Assembly: GCA_030765055.1 (NCBI GenBank)
Contig: CM060952.1
Coordinates: forward strand, 77,793,055 to 77,857,054
Direction: 5' to 3'
Source: Mantis religiosa
Lineage: Eukaryota; Arthropoda; Insecta; Mantodea; Mantidae
Length of the DNA stretch: 64,000 bases
In this document: positions 61,666-64,000 of the stretch, in pieces
Layout: each line of letters opens with the position of its first letter
Numbering within the stretch: the first letter of the stretch is position 1
Position numbers and translations under genes: made by a program
Notes under the pieces: model-generated
Told to the model about the DNA's origin: nothing
The model's database searches: none
The model's input: only the letters and a program-made list of their open reading frames with translations

Positions 61666-61949
61666 CTTCTTAAACCAAAATATTATTTTCCTCAGCAATT
61701 TACATACGTAGTCATACTCCTTAAGTTAATTGCATAGTTCATTTAAAGCGCCAAAATTTTATTTTAAATGTGAGCAGGTATATTTGCTGTTTACATACGT
61801 TATTCACTAATTATCATTACCAATGGTACACCTTCGGGCATTTAAGTTCGGCATCTCTAGGGATAGATCATTCTTATTTTCAAGGAAAACTCTTATCCCA
61901 GACCAACCATTACACAGAAAACTCTTTCCAACATTTTTTATTTTTCTAC
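61666..61949. other. short gene-free stretch
   Basis: I see nothing recognisable. Confidence 0.4.
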
Positions 61950-62335
61950 AAATATTTTGATTAAAATACCATAATTTGAAGTCATTTTCGTGATAAATGA
62001 AAGATATTTCTAGAATTTTCTGAAATAGGCTTTTCAAAGGCATTTCTTGAATTTTCTGAAATAGACTTTGAAGTTCTCTGTAAATAAAACACACACACAT
62101 ACACACACAAAATTTAGTCCAAATAATTCTCTTTGTTTTCTAGATGTAGCCATTTTCGAGATATTCCTTATAACTGGCTAGTATTCACAAATAATATGTT
62201 TTCTTAAGTGGGAAGTAGGCTATTCTTCCATTTATCCCGCGTATATGCAAAGAGAATTAAAATTTAACGATGTGCTTGTATGTATAGATTGTACAAGAGT
62301 GAGTAGAGCAGGTCATTAAGGCACTTCAGATTTTC
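61950..62335 (+). repeat. DR1 dispersed repeat copy
   Basis: TTTTGATTAAAATACCATAA, a tandem duplication of TTCTTGAATTTTCTGAAATA (62012-62068), ACACACACAAAATTTAGT (4), TTTTCGAGATATTCCTTA (5), TGCAAAGAGAATTAAAAT (7), and TTGTACAAGAGTGAGTAGAG (9). Confidence 0.82.
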
Positions 62336-63654
62336 AAAAATCTATGTCTTTACTTATACTGTCTCATAACGAAATAGATAAGGAATTTTATCTGAATTAA
62401 CTAACCCTAAGAAGTGAGTGGGGAAGGTCATATAAATGTAAAATTTTAACGTTTTCCATTTTTACAACTGAGCGTGCATAAATAGCCCACAAATATAGTG
62501 CAAATGCAAAATGGCCACAAAGCAGTTAATCTGTGAAACATCAACCACTCTTATCGATAATTGTAAACCGTTAAATATCGTAAACTTGTTTCATGGTCGA
62601 CCGGCTCTTGCGCTGCACTGTGAAAATCGTTCAACCGAATCTGCTGAAGCTTTTCAAAATATAATCCGTTTTATATTTGTCCAAACCCATGAATAATATT
62701 ATGTTTGTTTCTTCTGGATTATCAGAATGCCTAACCAAAATATAGGGCGACTGCTACTTTGTTTCCCTTGTGAAATGGAAAAACGAAGGGGAGGAAGGGA
62801 TGAAGTGAGGCTACCACATGCACACGCAGGAGTATCGGTACCAGGACACCTGTTTGCAAAAGTGCCTGCAACAGCACTTACCATACGCAAGTATCCATGT
62901 CATTTGTCCGGTACCATGAGTAAACTCCCAGCATTCATGTAAATGACAAGAGCAAAAGCAAGAAAAACCCAAGAACTCCTGCTAACGTTACGGCAGCGCC
63001 ACCCCGCTCTATTTCTCTGCGAGGTACACTTCACAATGCGATTCTGATATCTCCTCAGTGGGCATACACGTTATGAGACCCATACTCTGGTTGTCTGCGA
63101 ACAGCATAAAGAAAGGAAAATTTGGTGATAGTAATGTGAAGTGAGTTACAGAAATACCAATAGATCGAGCGTGATCTTTAGTCGATAACTGATCACAGTA
63201 AACATATCTGTAAAACACGAAGGGAAAGACGCGAACTTTGAAATATGATACCGTTATGAACTGGAAGATATATTCCCTTCAAGGTTCCTACCTATGAGCT
63301 CCAATCCTATGTCACTTCTTCCCATCTTAAATGCTACGAATTGCTAAATTCCAAGAATGTCATTTTCTTTGGAATTTTCAGAACAGTATCTGCATGTCTA
63401 GTAACTTAACGTTCCTAAACAAAACGGATTTCAGGTACCTGCCCTTTAAGGTCTACTGATTTTAAAACAACCTTAACTCCTTAGATATATTGAATGTTCT
63501 ATAACGACCATATCAGTTCTCTGATAAAATATAATTCAGGTCTATATTATACGTTGATTATAACTGAATTATTTATTGCAAATGTTTATATATATATATA
63601 TTACTCTAATACAATATTCCAAATTTAGAATACAATTATTTCACTTTAACTTAC
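62336..63654. other. gene-free stretch
   Basis: No supported gene. Frames at 62511-62696 and 62727-62942 have no recognisable domain. A second module-9-like fragment may lie near 62410-62440. Confidence 0.4.
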
Positions 63655-63890
63655 AGAAAAATAAAATGTTTATCTTCAGTAATCATCTAAATTCTGGAAT
63701 GACTTTGTATAACTGACAAACGATAAAAGAGAGAAAAGATCTTGCTACATAAAGTTTAGATTTCCTTAAGACACATAATTTGTATAAAAACATTTTTCTT
63801 TGTGAAAGTACTTCCCAGAGCTATTTCGTAGTTGTTTGAATTTTCCAATGCTTATATTTTTCTCAAATGGAAGTCGTTATCGATTTTTAT
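63655..63890 (+). repeat. DR1 dispersed repeat copy, partial
   Basis: ATCTAAATTCTGGAATGACT (2), TAACTGACAAACGATAAAAG (3), TTAAGACACATAATTTGTAT (4), TTTGAATTTTCCAATGCTTA and TTTTCTCAAATGGAAGTCGT (6). Confidence 0.8.
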
Positions 63891-64000
63891 AATGTTTTGT
63901 ATTTACAAGTAAACTAAATAAATTTTGGATTTATTTGATATATTCACTAATGGATTTCTCTACAGCTATGAATACACTAACTAGTAACTTTTAATTTTCA

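Overview
This window is non-coding, repeat-rich DNA from an arthropod, most probably an insect with a large AT-rich genome. The grounds are jockey/X-element-like LINEs, mariner-type and insect DDE transposase remnants, tRNA-derived SINEs with target-site duplications, Ty3/Gypsy LTR elements, very long AAT and CTT microsatellites, and no bacterial-style gene density. I cannot name the species. I found no host protein-coding gene, rRNA, tRNA gene, CRISPR array or operon that I can support. Every recognisable protein fragment belongs to a transposable element, and all are broken. Most long reading frames in the window are artefacts of microsatellites.

Layout. 1-0.58 kb: mariner-like transposase remnant (minus). 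2.37-3.84 kb: compound (AAT)n array. 5.67-8.24 kb: complete but internally gutted Ty3/Gypsy element on the minus strand, with two 449-bp LTRs, an ATAC target duplication and a tRNA-Leu-type primer site. 10.5-11.0 kb: SINE with perfect 14-bp duplications, then a short AAT array. 14.86-16.21 kb: an uninterrupted AAT array of about 449 units. 16.6-17.1 kb: two old SINE copies. 18.57-26.71 kb: an 8.1-kb satellite of a 20-bp unit with higher-order blocks and two sequence domains. 28.3-30.8 kb: (GT)50, two SINEs and an LTR-like repeat.

33.65-42.7 kb: a transposon nest made of a 5'-truncated Gypsy element (plus), a jockey-like LINE (plus) and an X-element/jockey-like LINE (minus), the LINEs lying tail to tail. 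42.8-43.0 kb: (CAT)60. 45.6 kb: hairpin and a degenerate SINE. 46.7 kb: (CA)n(GA)n. 47.5-48.2 kb: second LTR-like repeat copy. 50.15-51.67 kb: two long homopyrimidine tracts around a GC-richer spacer. 55.2-56.2 kb: Tc1/mariner-superfamily transposase remnant (minus). 56.86-57.93 kb: (ATT)n. 59.1-59.8 kb: two SINE copies. 60.5-61.67 kb: mariner transposase pseudogene (plus).

The AT-rich DNA between these is largely diverged copies of one dispersed repeat, called here DR1, which I do not recognise. I count more than fifteen partial copies on both strands. DR1 and the 20-bp satellite are the two components most likely to be undescribed.
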